64,000 bases of DNA from Gyrodactylus bullatarudis (Eukaryota > Platyhelminthes > Monogenea > Gyrodactylidea > Gyrodactylidae): assembly GCA_012064415.1 (NCBI GenBank), contig SSNU01000002.1, forward strand, positions 1 through 64,000, in the 5' to 3' direction. The position numbers and the translations under genes are program-made. Position 1 is the first letter of the stretch. Each line of letters opens with the position of its first letter. Of the stretch, positions 44,035 through 55,565 are shown one piece after another. The notes below the pieces were generated by a model that saw only the letters and a program-made list of their open reading frames with translations, was not told the origin of the DNA and ran no database searches.

Positions 44035-44275
44035 AGTTGAATGTCGCCTTTCTCAAGATGGACATAGACATGAAAATGTATGTCACAAGTACGAATTTGT
44101 CAACCTATCAGGTTTTCACACAAACCGAGCAGAGTCAATATAGAGTGCAGCTAAAAGAGAATGTTATGCTGTTTGAAACAAGAGAGAGGCATTGATTGAC
44201 TCTTATCTAAACCAATACCTTTCCAGAAGAATGAATAAAAAGAGGATCCTATCTGCAACTTTATTATTCAGTTTA
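44035..44275 (+). pseudogene. Merlin transposase C-terminal remnant
   Basis: One frame reads GHRHENVCHKYEFVNLSGFHTNRAES, then AAKRECYAV and ALIDSYLNQYLSRRMNKKRILSA. This aligns with the 59-kb Merlin (HHTVCHKYEFV...AAKRSCYKV...LLDSYLNQYL) and covers the catalytic Glu position. Stops near 44140 and 44170 break it. Confidence 0.75.
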
Positions 44276-44289
44276 ATCCAAAAGGATTT

Positions 44290-44385
44290 ACTCGACCCTC
44301 AAGAAAAAACTCTATTGATCTACAAATTTCAGTGTGACTGTGGTGCTACGTATATAGGACGTACAATTACATCAAGAGAAATACT
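44290..44385 (+). pseudogene. PLE GIY-YIG fragment
   Basis: LLIYKFQCDCGATYIGRTI is the first half of a PLE GIY-YIG domain (IYKF and YIGRT). It stops where mariner sequence begins at about 44375, so the mariner probably inserted into or beside this PLE. Only about 30 codons remain. Confidence 0.65.
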
Positions 44386-45360
44386 CTCCATTGCTTTGAA
44401 TGGTTTTTTCCCATCTATCTTGTAGTTTATTTATTCCTCTAGCCCAGAAACTATTGTTTTTTGAGCCGATATACTCTTCAATTGCTCTTTTTACATCCTC
44501 ATCATTTCTAAAGATTCTTCTGGATATGGAATGCTGCAAGGATCTGAACAAATGATAATCTGATGGTGCTAAATCTGGAGAATAAGGTGGATGTTCTAAA
44601 ACGTCAAGACCAATTTCAGAAATTTTTCGTTTCGTTTCTCTGGAAACATGAGGTCTTGCATGTTGCAAAACGAGATTTCTTTGTCTTCTGAATTTTTGCC
44701 TATATGCAGTCACTGCGCGGTCCACTGACTCACAATAAGTTTGAGAATTGATAGTAGAACCCTGTGGCAACAACTCATAGTGTACAACTCCTCTTGATGT
44801 CCAAAAAATGGTCAGCATAACCTTCTTTGCAAACTGATTTTTATGAGGAAGACTATTGCGTTCATTGGCTTTAGTCCACGATCTACGTCTTGATCTATCA
44901 ACATAAAATATCCACTTTTCATCTGTTGTAATAATGCGGGGAAGGAAATTGTCATATCTTAGTCTGTTAAGCAGACGTTTGCATACATCTACTCTATTCC
45001 GTTTGTGTGCATTAGTCAGCTCATGGGGTATCTATTTGTCAAAGTGATTCTTATATCCACCTTTGATGAGAGTACGTTGAATGGTGGCCCTTGAATAACC
45101 ACTAAGTCTAGCCATCTCTCGCAATGAATAATGACTGTTTTCGTTTAACATCTCTTCTATTCTTGCGAGTGGAAGAACAGGAGGAGGAGGGATTCTCTTT
45201 TTACGGGTAAAGGTCATGTTTCCTTCTTTGAAGCGAGAATACATATTGTAAACAGTTACGTGAGATACAATTATCGCCGAAAGCTTCTATGGCGAGTAGA
45301 TATGCCTTGTTCGCGGATTCTTTCTTTATGAATGATGACCGTATAAATTCTTGTAAAATT
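44372..45360 (-). pseudogene. mariner transposase, inactivated
   Basis: The minus-strand protein has an HTH (LREMARLSGYSRATIQRTLIKGG). A TAG follows KNHFDK just before IPHELT, where mariners have WIPHELT/WVPHELT. The first catalytic Asp is in ITTDEKWIFYVD. VLQHARPH replaces the usual D-N-A-R-P-H, so the second Asp is lost. The third is in YSPDLAPSDYHLF (DD34D type). The C-terminus is complete (WARGINKLQDRWEK). The N-terminal end (45245-45360) is frameshifted. Two independent defects make it inactive. Confidence 0.88.
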
Positions 45361-45599
45361 GTCATAATTGTAAAAGATGAATATTTCTTTATAACAGTAT
45401 GAAATTATCAAGTGATGTATTATTTTGTTTATTTCATCGTTGAATTACTGAATAAGAGGACTTTTAAATTTGTAAATCGAAATGCGTAAATTGAGATAAG
45501 AAATCCTAATATTTCCATTCATGACTCTAATATTCTTTAACTTACATTTATTGTTGATTATTTTAAATAAAAATTATATATATAATATAATAATATTTA

Positions 45600-46030
45600 G
45601 ATCAGTGTGATACATGCCATATAAACACTAATTTTACAAGACCCACATTTACATTTGAAAAAAAAATTACTCCTTTCTTTTCCAACCAGGGCAGGAATCA
45701 ATTTTTTCGGTAAAATATGGAGTATGTGACCAGGGAACATTGTTTTTATAATCTCGAACAGTTTGTTATTCAAGATTTGATGTGCCGCATTACTTTTGAA
45801 AGGCAACTTCAAATAAATCGGAATAAATTCTTCTTCTCGGCTTTTGATCTCATGTTCGAGTGCTTATCGATAAAAGCTACAGGATAACCATATGATATTA
45901 GAAGTTCTTTCAAAATTAATCTGTCTTTACTTTTGTAGGATTTCGAAGATAATCTTTCGATTTTCAAAAATTTATTTCTAGACTTTTCTTTTGGCTAGCT
46001 GGACTGAAACTCAGGAAGGGCATTGAATTA
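45600..46030 (-). pseudogene. Penelope-like linker and partial endonuclease
   Basis: The minus strand reads SRNKFLKIERLSSKSYKSKDR, LLISYGYPVAFIDKHSNMRSK, then KLPFKSNAAHQILNNKLFEI, and ends in FFFKCKCGSCKI, an eroded start of the GIY-YIG domain. It parallels the 32.6-kb and 62.8-kb copies. Frameshifts and the short C-terminus make it a remnant. Confidence 0.75.
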
Positions 46031-47866
46031 GAAGGAACTGCCTTTTTCCTATATATACTCGTCTGAGCAATTTCGCTGCTTTTAATCATTAAAACTCCTA
46101 ATAATGAATGAAGGAGCTAGAACAGATTTCATCAGAAAAAATGCTCTTTCTAGTTAGCATTAAATCTTTAAAAGAAAGATTACAATTTACTATACTTTGA
46201 AAAAAGGAAGAGAAAATGAGAGAGTGAGGTCAGGGCAGAGAGGTACAAATATAATTCTGGTCTGTAATTCTTTTGAACATATAGGTCGGATTTACGAATT
46301 TATGAAGAATTTCTCCTTCCCCCAAACGTCTGTACTGTATAAGAAGATTCAGATTATTTATTTTCATAAGGTATAGAGCAAAAAAAAATTCACAAAGATG
46401 CATTTTTTAAAATATTCTCATATACACTTAGAGCTATTGATAATAACTTATCATTAGAGCCTCAAAAATAGTAGCTTAAAATCGACAGAATAAATGACTA
46501 TTTTTAGTTTATTATATGATCTACTCAAAAGTAATGGGATTTGAAAATTAATAATTAATCATTTTATTGAAATTTTTTATTAAAAATCTTCATCATATTA
46601 AATCTATCGGTTTTGAAATTTCTACGAGGTGATACATGCGATCGCATATTACAGTGAATTCATAATGGTATTGCTTTTTGAACTTTTGAAACGAGGTAAG
46701 ATAATCGAAAAATTATTCATTACGCTCAATTTTCGATTGTATCGATAAATTTAGCATAATCTGATTAGTCGAGATTTCAAGGACCAATCAGAATTAGGGA
46801 TTATAACTAAACACGGCATGGGAATTTAAGTTACTAAAAATAGTTATTCAAAAGTTGAAATAGTATAAGAATAAAAAGTAGTTCAAAAATAGTTAATTTT
46901 AGTAGGTTATAACTTCGGAACCCAGGGTACTATGCAACTTTAGAACCTTTTATTATCATTTTTAAAGCCATACAACTTCCTGTGCAATTTAGTGAAAAAT
47001 GGACATTTTTGAGGTTCTGCTTATCATACAAATTTTGTAAGAAGATTTTTTTCTATCAACTATTTTATATGAAAAGGAAAATTGTAAAGCAGAACATATG
47101 TATTGTTCATTTTTTATTTCATTTCAACTCTTTGTGAATCAAATTGAACAATTTCTGAGTTTCAAATATAATTTTCAATAGAATGTTGTTATAATTTTGA
47201 TCGATGAGATTTGTCAACTTTCTACTAAAACCATCTCTATTGAATGATAAGTTGATAAATTTGTCTAAAAAACTATTAGGATACCCTTTTCCATTAAAGA
47301 AAACTTCAAATTCTTTATTTCGTTAGGAATTTCCTCTGTAGTCACTATTCTTCTTATCCTCTTACTCAGTCCAATGACAAGACCAACTTCATGATAAATG
47401 GGACTAAAACTAGAAAAATGCAGATATTTGCCATTGTCCGCCTTTTCTTGAAGATTTTTCTTTGAATTGAGTCGTCATCTTTTCTAGCTAGTCTAAAAAA
47501 ACTCAGAAAATCATTCAATTCTTTTTCATAGTATATTTAATATTAGGATGAAATGAAAAAATCTGTAAGAAACAGCTGCCTCAACTATGTGTTTTGTGAT
47601 GTAAGTATAATCTACACATCCTAGTATCTCGTCATATCTGGTCATAAGCTGCCGTATTTCTTGGAAAATGATTGCTTGTTGCTGACTGCTAGTCATGCTG
47701 GTTAGTAGAACGACGAGTTTAAGGTGAACAAAAGCTTTTATTTTCGTAAGACCTTACACCGACAGTAATATTTATACATAATTTTTAATGAATAAAGTAC
47801 ACTGCTCCATTCTGACCAATCGCTTTCATTCACCTTCGATTTGCCAATGGGATTGAAATGTGTTCC
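46031..47866. other. Repeat-derived non-coding region
   Basis: No gene is recognised. Partial copies of the 190-bp repeat lie at 46375-46440 and 47035-47115. The segment 46205-46260 resembles the reverse complement of 12185-12215 (CCTCTCTGCCCTGACCTC). A PLE 3' end decays at 47700-47770 on the minus strand: GGTGTAAGGTCTTACGAAAATAAAAG, where the CTGATGA half of the hammerhead has been lost. Confidence 0.45.
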
Positions 47867-48145
47867 TCATGTATTCGGCTTGAAGTAATCATGTATGGTC
47901 TTGTTGTTGCTCGGGGATCTTTTTCCTTTTTGTTGCTGGGGCGATATTGATGCGTTTCATTTCCTTGATGGGGTGGATGTTTCTGGTTGTGAAAAGAAAC
48001 GAGTTCTAGGCATTCCTGCGTTTGTGTGCTGGTTGTCATTCTGGGGGACCATGGTTGCTTGGATGAGTACGTCGTCACAACTGTTTTGGGATTGTTTATC
48101 AACTAATGTTGAGGTTGGAGTTTTTGCTACGTGTTACAGCAATCA
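47867..48145 (-). pseudogene. Penelope-like C-terminal tail
   Basis: The minus-strand frame reads MPRTRFFSQPETSTPSRK, a stop, then SPQQQKGKRSPSNNKTIHDYF and KPNT to the stop at 47867-47869. NKTIHDYF aligns with the ITKYF and IDPYI tails of other PLEs here and lies beside a basic KGKR patch. It is probably the last part of a PLE ORF whose 3' UTR continues to about 47700. Confidence 0.6.
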
Positions 48146-48189
48146 GTCGAAAGTCAAACTTTTCCAAAATCCATCTGGCTTAATGTCAA

Positions 48190-48895
48190 AAAATCAAAAA
48201 TGAAGAAATCAGTACAAAATGCAACTCATCTTTCCCTCGACAATATCCACGAAGTAGAAGAACGAATCAGAGGAATGAACAAATACTTATAACGCATGCA
48301 CGCCTCGGTTGACGACCTACCACGCAATTTGAGGGACTCCTTCATGGACTAGCTTGAAACTGTCAGTAAAGCACGGGTCAATTCTAAATCAATAACGGTC
48401 AATCAAGAAATCGTTCAAACTGCCGATGATATCTCTTTCCCAACTTGTCCTCAACATTTCGTATACAATTTAAACGACATTTCCCTATCCAAAAAAGCCA
48501 TAAAGTTCTGAGCCTAGGTCCAAAATTCTATGCCAAAAAAACTCGACTCAGACATTGAAACAGACATGGGCTTCGAGCTCTTTCACGATCAATTGAAGGG
48601 TGTTCAGGCGTCGTCGAAGGAGTTGAAAGAAAGATTCGACGTTGTTCTGAATGACACTATAATTCAATTCAAACAACAAAAGATAGATTTTCCATACCTC
48701 TCAATCAAACACTATCAAGCTCTCTCAGCAATCAGAAAAAAACCAGAATGTCCTCCTGTCCGAACTTGACAAAGGGACGGGAAAAGCAGTTATCAACTCA
48801 GAAGAATATTACAGTAAAGGAAGACGTCTCATAAGTGATCCACGCACTTTCAGACAAGTCAGCAAAGCTGAAAACGACATCTGAGCAAAGAACTT
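48190..48895 (+). pseudogene. Penelope-like N-terminal region and RT fingers
   Basis: It includes the LGPKFYAKKL-type block (near 48510), DSDIETDMGFELFHDQLKGV, SIKHYQALSAIRK, and, after a frameshift near 48750, LLSELDKGTGKAVINSEEYY with LISDPRTFRQ (RT fingers). Sequence ends at 48895, just before the 190-bp repeat, so RT motifs A-C are missing. Confidence 0.75.
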
Positions 48896-48916
48896 TCTAA
48901 CTTCGGTCAATAATGA

Positions 48917-49110
48917 AATGAAAAATTTATTGAACAACACATATGTTCTGCTTTACAGTTTTCATTTTCATATAAATAAGTTGATAGTAATCAATTTTCT
49001 CACAAAATATGTATACTGATTTAATATTTATAACTCTATGTTTTTATATAAGAATAATAAAATAAATGCATCTTGTTAATATGTTTGTTTTTTTTTCTTT
49101 CGTTGATAAA
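48917..49110 (+). repeat. 190-bp interspersed repeat, copy 2
   Basis: It matches 52233-52425 in the same orientation almost throughout (TTGAACAACACATATGTTCT at the left end, AATGCATCTTGTTAATATG at the right). It directly follows the truncated PLE at 48895. Confidence 0.8.
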
Positions 49111-49488
49111 GAGTTGGAACATATATGATAACTAGTATCAAAGCATTTGTAATTTACGGTCAGGCATCATACCTTATGAAGATAATTATTATTTTGTAAC
49201 AATCTGTTCATTACTTTCTCTTCATTTATAGTGTTTCTCTTCCATAAACAATCACTTTATATCAGTTAATAGTTCATTATGAATTACATTTAATCTACAT
49301 GTCCCTTTTTTAATTTTTTGATAATAACAATAACTTCAGTTTGTTTTTATTTTAGAAATATTTTCCCAAGCTGATAGAGAAGATTCCCACAGCAATAGAC
49401 AGCCTTTTATTCTGTGTATTTAATTTTTTTTTGTAATTAATAATGGGCTGAAAAATATCATGAGGAGAGCAGTTTATTATTACAGTTG

Positions 49489-50562
49489 TACCTCTATAAA
49501 AAATGTAACAAACCTATCCCTCTCCTCCTTGCCCCTTTTAAGTTGAGTAAAATAATGTATAGCTACTATAAAGTAGGTTTATGAGTGTCAAACTTTCCAA
49601 AAATATGAAATTCAGTTAAGTTTGATTCATTTGATAGATAATTTTCTGTTGATTCTTTCTAACTAATAAAAATACCAGATTCGTTAATTTCTTGTCTCAT
49701 AAAATACTATCAAACATTGGAGCACTCTTGATTTTGGATTAAAAAAATATTTTTTCTCCTTTTCGTCTTTTCACACTTTTGACCTATATCCCTTCCCCTT
49801 ATTAACACCCACAATTGGGGAACAACTGTAATTATAGCTTACATCACTCTTTTCCCTATAATCACACTGAGTTATTCAACGATTAACTCGAAATATTAAT
49901 GAGTGATCAATCCATCTTATACAACTACAAATTTCAACGTGCAAAGAATCGGCATTTGGTATTTTATTCTCCTGAACGGGTCCCATTTTATATCCTCTGG
50001 ATCATTAATTCCCAATGTTCATCAAAAGGAATCGGTCTTTCAAATTCAATTAAAAATAGTCCGATTTCATCATAAAATCTTTGATATGCTGACTTGATCA
50101 CTTTTGTTCTTCGAAAATATTTTACTCGTGCCAGACTAATTCCCAATTGAGAGGAAATTTCTTTGAAAGTTTTGCCTTCCGCAACAATTAATATCGGTCC
50201 TCAGATCATGTTTCATGGTTGATGACAGTGAAAATGAAATTTTAATTGAATTGTTGATCAAATTGAAATTAAGAGTGTTCTCATTGGAAAAAAAAATAAT
50301 TGAAAGGTGTAGAGGATATGGAATGGGACCCTTTCAGGAGAATAAAATACCAAATGCCGATTCTTTGCACGTTGAAATTTGTAGTTGTATAAGATGGATT
50401 GATCACTCATTAATATTTCGAGTTAATCGTTGAATAACTCAGTGTGATTATAGGGAAAAGAGTGATGTAAGCTATAATTACAGTTGTTCCCCAATTGTGG
50501 GTGTTAATAAGGGGAGAGGGTATAGGTCAAAAGTGTGAAAAGACGAAAAGGAGAAAAATTGC
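49489..50562. mobile_element. TIR element with HTH-encoding centre
   Basis: Arms of about 230 bp, 49755-49985 and 50325-50555, are inverted copies (CTTTTCGTCTTTTCACACTT near one outer end and its complement near the other). The part from 49489 to 49640 recurs at 58365-58510, joined directly to the arm there. The centre holds an HTH frame on the minus strand. I cannot place exact outer termini or a target duplication. Confidence 0.65.
50000..50195 (-). pseudogene. Helix-turn-helix fragment inside the TIR element
   Basis: The minus strand encodes IVAEGKTFKEISSQLGISLARVKYF, then RRTKVIKSAYQRFYDEIGLFLIEFERPIPFDEHWELMIQR. It is an HTH with a hydrophobic helix after it, as in transposase DNA-binding domains. 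The family is not recognised and no catalytic domain is present. Confidence 0.5.
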
Positions 50563-50624
50563 TAATGGTTCAGATGGGAATAGTCAAATATTTCCGAATG
50601 TTTTTTCATTAGCTCCAACAGAAT

Positions 50625-50765
50625 TAGAATATGCGGAAAGTAGTGCCGGACTTCTTCAAAGATATTTGGTGGCGATGAAGGAATCATCTAGAGGAATTTG
50701 AAGTCAAGTGAATAGTTAGTGATAAAGCTTATATTTCATCGGATCTCGTCAGACTATTACACCGG
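50625..50765 (-). ncRNA. PLE terminal repeat: hammerhead motif and ORF start
   Basis: On the minus strand CTGACGAG-ATCCGAT-GAAA (50752 down to 50734) leads to a TATAAGCTTTATC arm with the predicted cut after 50721. An ATG at 50687 lies 33 nt later and opens MIPSSPPNIFEEVRHYFPH, which remains open to about 50590. The catalytic core is intact. The copy at 55.4 kb is a close relative. Confidence 0.65.
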
Positions 50766-52232
50766 CTCGATATTTATAGAGAAAATAAAGAAATTTTACA
50801 AGTTCCTCTGATTGGTTATAATCTCATTGGATTTGAATTAGAATTGTATTGAAAATTTTTTTTCAAAAATTTGAACACTGCCTTGGCGTTACAAGCTCGA
50901 ACAGATGTTGTTATCCTTCCAGATCGAAAAAAAGGACTCATCAGTGCTCTAAAAATTGTAATACCGATAAGCTCTCATTCTTAATAGATGCGAAATTTAA
51001 TTTTCTTACCAATGAGTGGCTGCTTCAACTATATTTAGACTGTTTAAAATTAAAAATTTCGAGTTGCCTTATTAGTGAAGAACTGAGAAGATGATCTTAG
51101 TGATATATGTGACATTTAGGAGATCAACGTATATTGTATAAAAATTTTATTTACAGTTCATCAATTAAAAAAACATAACAACTTTATATTCCATTTAAAG
51201 GCTTTTGAAGTGAGTATTTAAAATTATGGATACTTATAGAATTATTTTATAGAAGAACTCTTTCTGTTGAAGTTTTTATATATTCAGATGACAAGTCTTC
51301 TTTCAGGCCTTGGCACCACAGATAGATGAAATTTCATTGTTCTTTGAATTCAATCGTAGGAATTGAGGAGTGTTGATCGATTCTGATTTGCTGACAAATA
51401 CACAATTGCTATTGGCCTATTTTTCATGAGTTTTGGGTTAGAAATGGAATATAAATAACGTATACTTGAATATTCAGATAATTTTCTCCACTTTCTTTTT
51501 AGGAATTAGCAGTATTAGATAGACTTTGTTTACTAAAACGTTGGGTGGAATATTTACTATCTCAAGATGGAAAAAAAATTCGAAAAAATGATTCTCAATT
51601 GAATATAAAAAATCAAATTCAAAATTACATCATAAAAATCATTAGAGTAAACAATCATTCAAGTTCGTAATGATAAATGAATACACTGTTCTGCAATTCA
51701 CTTCATACATAAATTATGAAGTTTGCTACTAAATCAATTCTAAACAGTAGAACTTTTGTTAATAGATCTGTATTCATGAATACAGTGGTTGCAAAAACAA
51801 TGCGTTTAATTATAAAATATAAATCTTCCAAGTTATTTTTATGATGAATTTTTAAAACATACATGATTCGACAGATAAAAAATTCTTTATCAGTTAATTG
51901 ACCAGTAAATTGTTATACGATTTCAGTTACATTACTATTCTATTACTTTTGATATCTAAAACGACAAAAAATCCGTCAACTTTTGGACTGAGTTGTTTTA
52001 CAATAGAAGTTAATCCATTTAACTCTGATTACAATTTCATTTCAATAACTCTTCACATCAGATATTATTTTTTAAAAAGTAATTTGAAAAACCCTGGAAA
52101 TTGATCGTCATTAATGGCTCTTCAAAAATGTGCGATTTAATGAAATAAAATGCTAAAAAATGGAGAAATCTTAAACAGAGAAATTTCAAGTTTATTCAGT
52201 TCTGTTAAAGAAACTAAGAAAGATATGCTTTT
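50766..52232. other. Non-coding AT-rich region
   Basis: The first 90 bp match 55365-55440, the PLE 3' UTR before the hammerhead (ACCAATCAGAGGAACTT). Nothing else is recognised. Confidence 0.4.
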
Positions 52233-52425
52233 GAAATGAAATGAAAAATCTATTGAACAACACATATGTTCTGCTTTACAATTTTCATTTTCATATAAAA
52301 AAGTTGATAGAAATTAATCTTCTCACAAAATATGTATAGTAATTTAATATTTATAACTCTATGTTTTTATATAAGAATAATAAAATAAATGCATCTTGTT
52401 AATATGTTTTTTTTTCTTGATATGA
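52233..52425 (+). repeat. 190-bp interspersed repeat, copy 3
   Basis: It matches 48917-49110 in the same orientation and 39597-39772 in reverse. There is no coding sequence, and the termini are not defined by a visible target duplication. Confidence 0.8.
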
Positions 52426-53509
52426 TTTCTTGAGAAATAACTATTGTGGAAATGACCATGAATAGAATTTGAAAGATCATAAAACTCTTAGTTAAATAGA
52501 TAGTTGAATACATATTTTGAAATCGTCTTAACAAGCTCAGTACGGTAAAGTAATATTAAGTTTGTTTCTTTTTAGCTCAGCTCAAGCTTGAAAATTATTA
52601 TTATCAATTATCACCATTCAATTATTTAAAGAACCGTCAACCAAACCAAAAAGTTAAAAAAAATGAGTTATACTTTTTTAATTCGTATCTCTACGACTAA
52701 ATATTCAGAGAATTTTTTTTTGAAATATGATTGAGGCCTCACCGAAAAAACTGGTTAATATAACAATTTGAAATGTTGAATTATTATATTATGTCCAAAA
52801 GATACCTCTAGTAAGTTATTCCAATAATATGAAAAATATAAAAGCATAACGGATTTTGGATCGAAAATATTGAAAAAACATTAGATCACATCGTTCTTTC
52901 TAATAATAATGATTAATTACATAATTAAATTATATAATAGGACAGTAAGAGAAAAAACTTATATTTATTTAACTTTACTGTACAAGAATATTTATATCAT
53001 AATTACAGTCAATTTCAGAAATTTTATTCCTATAGTAAATGACCCCTTAGCAATTTTATACATTATCACATGGATTCCAATTTATTGTAATATGAAGATC
53101 TCTTCCAGTATTCTCAAATCTACTTTCATCTGAAAGGAAATCTTTTACCCTGCCTTATAATAATCATTCTTATACGTAATTAATATCCCTTGTCAGATTT
53201 GTTAAGAATATGCTCTTATTTGATTTAAGTTCTTTAAGAGCTTCAAAATATTTCTTAGTAAGTAAACTAGATGGTTTACTTACGTTCAGATGATTCACGT
53301 AGGTGTCCAATATGTGAAAAAAAAATTTTTATAACCAAATGCGCATTTCTCAAAGGATCATCAGTGGTCTCTCTTTGAAAATGATATAAGTTTAAGTTTG
53401 AATGAAAAATAATAATTTACAATTTACAAAGAAATAGGATAAGTTAAAGAATATAAGAATCATAAATGGAAATTAGAATATTATGTAAACTGAAAAAAAC
53501 ACCAAATAG
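52426..53509. other. Very AT-rich region
   Basis: No gene or repeat boundary is seen. A 74-codon AT-rich open frame here has no features of a real protein. Confidence 0.4.
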
Positions 53510-53756
53510 TATATCAAAACCCCCTTTTTCCTATTTCACGTTGTGAGGATTAACACTAGAGCCCCAATCGGTTGTATAGAAGACCCCCTTTTTTCCTTCT
53601 TCATGTTGTGAGAAGCTAACACTGGAGAACCGCTCTATAGTTTTTACACTGTTTTCATTGGTTTGTTAAGGCTAAACGTCATCGAATGAACCCATCGATT
53701 GGGGCTCTAGTGTTAATCCTCACAACGTGAAATAGGAAAAAAGGGGGTCTGATATA
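53510..53756. repeat. Inverted repeat, arms about 63 bp, with internal direct copy
   Basis: The left arm (53510-53572) and right arm (53693-53756) are near-perfect reverse complements (share TTAACACTAGAGCCCCAAT). A third, diverged direct copy of the left part lies at 53582-53635 (AAGACCCCCTTTTTTCC and GTTGTGAGAAGCTAACACT). The outer motif is the AGACCCCC sequence scattered through the window. Confidence 0.7.
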
Positions 53757-54060
53757 CGATGACTCAGTTAGGAAGAGTACGACGTGGTTGTTTGGCTTGG
53801 TAAATAGAGGGGTCTCTCTCAATTGTGAAAACGAATTTTCGTATAGATTTTCCAAAAATATAGAAATGAGTTTAAAAAATAAGAAGTGGGGTTTAAGCTC
53901 GGTTAAAACTGTCACCAGGCAATATTTTGGAATGGAAATTACGCAGCTGACTCAACTTTTGATTCTGCATAAATGGTGTTCAATTCAATGAGCTAAGATC
54001 AAAAATAGTGAACTCTGTTGTTTTAAGAGATATGAATTAGAAAATTATTCTGGTAATAGA
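53757..54060. repeat. Interspersed repeat, copy C (reverse)
   Basis: It is the reverse complement of 28060-28310, with shared CATTCCAAAATATTGCC and GACCCCTCTATTTACCAA blocks. Together with copies A and B it defines a family of at least 350 bp. Confidence 0.6.
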
Positions 54061-54344
54061 AGAATAGACATAGGTGACATATTCAAATTTTCAACACATA
54101 TGAGCTTGAAATGAGAGAGATAGAAGCACTCAAAGTGGATAGACTTAGGGAGAAAAAATCTTAAATTCATCTCATTACTCAATAGTAAAGAGGTTAAAAT
54201 ATTTTAGTCAGATCCTCTTCTTTATATACTTTTTTAGGAAGTTCACTGTATATTCCTTTATGATATATCATATCTACCTTATAAAGGAGAAACTTGAAAA
54301 GGCTTGTCTCTCCATTCTTGTATACTATTCTTGTCCATCAATTA

Positions 54345-54515
54345 TTAATACGAGTATTTTTCTCTTATACGATAGTGTTCTGGCGATAGACCAACACCGG
54401 CATGTGGAAACTTGATCTTTTCAAGAAGAGATTGGTATTTCTCCTGAGTTAGTAGACAATTGTTATCGGCTTTGGTCAGTTCCTTTAAACGCTTATAGAA
54501 TAATTCACGTGTCAT
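54345..54515 (-). CDS. Short ORF resembling the N-terminus of KRBA2-like integrase proteins
   Basis: A 56-codon minus-strand frame from an ATG reads MTRELFYKRLKELTKADN, LLTQEKYQSLLEKIK and GLSPEHYRIREKYSY. The pattern of a short helical domain (F...L...LTxxKYxxLI...P.xYR..KKY) is what I recall upstream of the integrase core in KRBA2-like TE proteins. The C-terminal counterpart appears at 18.8 and 34.0 kb. No integrase follows, so this is a stand-alone remnant. The assignment is tentative. Confidence 0.4.
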   Translation of the reverse strand: MTRELFYKRLKELTKADNNCLLTQEKYQSLLEKIKFPHAGVGLSPEHYRIREKYSY

Positions 54516-55424
54516 CTTGAAAGTAAGAAAACAAAAATCTTCTTACGTACTCCTCAATTGAAAATTTTCAATCATATATTAACCATTCAAGCCCCATTAT
54601 TATATTCTACTGTATAACTTTTGACCTTAAAGTCCAATTTAAAAAAATAGGATACCATCAAAACAAAAGGTAGGGCAATCTATCAACACCTACACATATA
54701 TTTACAGAATTTACATGGTCTATTCTTTCTACTAACGATCTTGATTTGACATATGATCAAAACTCTCTGGGAGAATTTGTTATCCGGCTCAAAAGAGTAC
54801 AAAGCACACATTGAACCGGACGATAGCTTACAACACTCGTGGAGGCACTCAATAGTAGTTAGATAAAACTGCCAGATAAAATATGCTTTTCAAGACATTT
54901 TGAGGCCCTAAAAAATAGACAAGTTAAATTTTGAAGTGATATGATTTTTAGCTTTCAAATGAACTTGACAAAATTATTCTGTTTTTAGTGACAAAACCCG
55001 TTTATTTTGCTGATGAAGTAATGGAAACATATCTCGTAGGAAGACCTTCTCGTTAATATTTTGAAGTGGAAGATATTTGGCAGAGGGGTAAAGAAAATCA
55101 ACACCTCAACTGTATTTCTTGAATTATTTTTTCTGAAAATGCACATCGATAAATTTTTTATTCATTAGTAACTCTAAATTCATCATTTGCTGGATCCCAA
55201 ATAACATTGACTTACTTTTGGATTTTTTTAAAGCTTGAGTCTGTGAGTATTTGAAATTGTTATTTATCTACTATTTCTTTCTCTCTATGTAAAATATGAA
55301 TTTATTACATTTTTGACTACACTTAATTAGCCTTAGGGACAAATTTTAACTTGTTAACCCAATGAGATTTTAACCAATCAGAGGAACTTTTACATTTTCT
55401 TTATTTTCACTATACATAAATATA
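54516..55424. other. Non-coding AT-rich region
   Basis: No gene is recognised. The last 60 bp are the PLE 3' UTR segment shared with 50766-50850. Confidence 0.4.
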
Positions 55425-55565
55425 AAGCAGGTGTAATAGTCTGAGGATATCCGGTGAAATATAAGCTTAGTCACTAATTATTCACTTGACTTCAAATTCC
55501 TCTAGATGATTCCTTCATCGCCACAAAATATTTTTAAAGAAGTCCGGCACTATTTTCCGCAAAAT
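55425..55565 (+). ncRNA. PLE terminal repeat: degenerate hammerhead motif and ORF start
   Basis: CTGAGGAT-ATCCGGT-GAAA begins at 55441 and is followed by TATAAGCTTAGTC (predicted cut after 55472). An ATG at 55506, 33 nt later, opens MIPSSPQNIFKEVRHYFPQN. Two core changes (CTGAGGA for CTGATGA) suggest reduced or no cleavage. Sequence identity to the PLE ends at about 55560, the same boundary as in other copies. Confidence 0.55.

Noticed and set aside
47725..47765. Hammerhead ribozyme on the minus strand
   Set aside because: The 3' half (GAAAATAAAAGCTTTT) is present, but the CTGATGA box is replaced by CTTAC, so the core is destroyed. Treated as a decayed PLE end.
52909..53133. A 74-codon membrane-protein-like open frame
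   Set aside because: Its Ile/Tyr/Asn-rich composition is what AT-rich non-coding DNA gives, and no similarity or context supports a gene.
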